Assembly: GCF_025961205.1 (NCBI RefSeq)
Contig: NZ_JAOQNH010000004.1
Location: 124,001-188,000, forward strand
DNA: 64,000 bases
Reading direction: 5' to 3'
DNA from: Azospirillum fermentarium
GTDB taxonomy: Bacteria > Pseudomonadota > Alphaproteobacteria > Azospirillales > Azospirillaceae
Under the pieces are notes generated by a model that was given only the letters and a program-made list of their open reading frames with translations, was not told the DNA's origin and made no database searches. Position numbers and translations under genes: made by a program. Below are positions 62,956 through 64,000 of the stretch, piece after piece (position 1 is the stretch's first letter; the number at the start of each line of letters is the position of its first letter).

Positions 62956-64000
62956 ATGAAAAAGTCTGTTTATGCCGTGGCCGCCGCGGCTGTTCTGATC
63001 ACCGCACTCCCTGCCGTTGCGCAGCAGCAGGGGCAAAGACCACAAGGGCAGGCGGCCCAGAACACCGCCAACCTGAACGCTCTGCCCCCGGCTTTGCGGG
63101 CGGCTGTCATCGCCGGCAACCCGGAAGCCATCGCCCGTGCAATCACCACCCTGTCAGGCAATGATGCCACCCAGGCGGCTTCGCTTGCCGCCCAAGTCGT
63201 GCGGGTGGCCGAGCAGCAAATCTTCAATACTGACCCCAAGGCGGCCATCGCTATCGCCCAAGCCGCGGTGACCACCGTGAAGGAAACTCCGGTGCAGCAG
63301 AACGCACCGCAGCAGACCCAGGAAGTCATCACCACCGCGGCGCGCCTGTTCATCAGGCCCGAAGCTCTGCGGGTGGCCCCGGATGCGACGGCCCAGTTGG
63401 CTGCCAGCGCCGTTCAGGCGGCCGCGACCACCAACAATGCCGCGCTGGCCGCTTCCACCGCATCGCAGGCGGTCAGCACGGCGGAAAGGATCCTGACGAT
63501 CAACCCTGCCGCTGCCGTTCAGATTGCCTCGGTGGCGATGCAGTCGGTGCGCCAGGAAGCCGTGAGTTCCAATGCGCCGCAGGAGGCGTTGCAAACCGCG
63601 ACGACCGCCGCCCGTATCGTCCTGGCCCCGTCCGTCCAGGCTGCGGCTCCGCAGCAGGTCGCCGTCATCGCCGCCGCCGCGGTGCAGGTGGTCAGCAACC
63701 CGCTAGTTTATCAGAGCGCCCCGACCGCCGCGATCAACGTCATGGCCCAATCGTACGCTGCGGTGAGCACCCAAACGGTGTCGTCTGTCGCTCCCAACGT
63801 GGTGGCCGCAGTGACCGGACAGCTCATGCAGGCGGCTCGGACCAACACGCTCAATCAGGTCAACCCGACCAACGGTTCCCAGATCAACGATATTTTGGAA
63901 AAAAAATCTCCTGAATTCAAGCAGGCGGCCGCCACGGCGGATACTCCTCAGCAGGCGCCCCAACAGAACGTGGTCCAGCAGCCGGCCATCCTGCCGACGA
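62956..64000 (+). CDS. Secreted Ala/Gln-rich protein, C-terminus cut by window end
   Basis: At least 348 residues, open at the window end. MKKSVYAVAAAAVLITALPA is a signal peptide with likely cleavage after AVA. The mature protein is Ala-, Val-, Gln- and Thr-rich and lacks Cys. It has loosely repeated segments of about 35-40 residues built around VRVAEQQI, AARLF, TAERILTINPAAAVQIAS and TAARIVLAPSVQAAAP. I do not recognise the family. It follows the Wza-type gene with a good GGGGGAG ribosome site, so a periplasmic role in glycan export is possible (inference). Confidence 0.8.
   Translation, partial: MKKSVYAVAAAAVLITALPAVAQQQGQRPQGQAAQNTANLNALPPALRAAVIAGNPEAIARAITTLSGNDATQAASLAAQVVRVAEQQIFNTDPKAAIAIAQAAVTTVKETPVQQNAPQQTQEVITTAARLFIRPEALRVAPDATAQLAASAVQAAATTNNAALAASTASQAVSTAERILTINPAAAVQIASVAMQSVRQEAVSSNAPQEALQTATTAARIVLAPSVQAAAPQQVAVIAAAAVQVVSNPLVYQSAPTAAINVMAQSYAAVSTQTVSSVAPNVVAAVTGQLMQAARTNTLNQVNPTNGSQINDILEKKSPEFKQAAATADTPQQAPQQNVVQQPAILPT

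Overview
The window is GC-rich DNA with dense, short-spaced genes, and many start codons are GTG or TTG. It looks like an alphaproteobacterial chromosome, most like the Azospirillum/Rhodospirillaceae group. That guess rests on gene content: many TPR-fused SPINDLY/OGT-type glycosyltransferases, LpxD, Wza and Sel1 proteins. No rRNA or tRNA gene was seen. Almost everything belongs to surface glycan synthesis and export, but two parts stand out: a giant repeat protein and a lasso-peptide locus.

Layout. 1-10.6 kb: ABC-type polysaccharide exporter (ATPase cut by the window edge, permease), four glycosyltransferases and dTDP-rhamnose genes rmlB, rmlD, rmlA (no rmlC). 11.15-17.70 kb: one 2183-residue protein made of about 75 tandem 26-residue units with an RTX-like tail, ended by a strong terminator. 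17.9-20.2 kb: a TPR-GT41 glycosyltransferase. 20.7-31.2 kb: two divergent gene sets that look like one unusual sugar pathway (split transketolase, alcohol dehydrogenase, two SDR epimerases, a nucleotidyltransferase-PfkB kinase fusion, a SIS isomerase), plus a TPR-PRMT-like methyltransferase and a TPR-GT9-like protein. 31.3-35.1 kb: two more TPR-GT41 enzymes. 35.1-43.8 kb: SDR epimerase, UDP-xylose-synthase-like enzyme, three GT4-like glycosyltransferases, and gmd/fcl for GDP-fucose. 43.9-46.8 kb: a Sel1-repeat protein and an LpxD-like acyltransferase.

46.8-61.8 kb is best read as a phosphorylated-lasso-peptide locus. It holds an ABC exporter, two HPr-kinase-like proteins, a PqqD-type recognition protein, three tail-collar proteins with a GNAT, a 53-residue precursor, an asparagine-synthetase-like cyclase, a B2 leader peptidase, a sulfotransferase, a 2OG-Fe(II) oxygenase, a PF14907-type nucleotidyltransferase and a PPP-type phosphatase. 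An initiating undecaprenyl-phosphate sugar transferase (58.3 kb) is interleaved. 62.3-64 kb returns to polysaccharide export with a Wza-type lipoprotein and an Ala-rich secreted protein cut by the window end.

How it fits together (inference): nucleotide sugars (dTDP-Rha-type, GDP-Fuc, UDP-Xyl and an unknown heptose-like sugar) feed the glycosyltransferases. An ABC exporter and a WbaP/Wza route suggest two separate export systems. The TPR-GT41 enzymes probably glycosylate proteins. The lasso precursor would be cut and cyclised, then tailored by phosphate, sugar, sulfate and/or hydroxyl groups. All calls come from reading the sequence; no database search was run.
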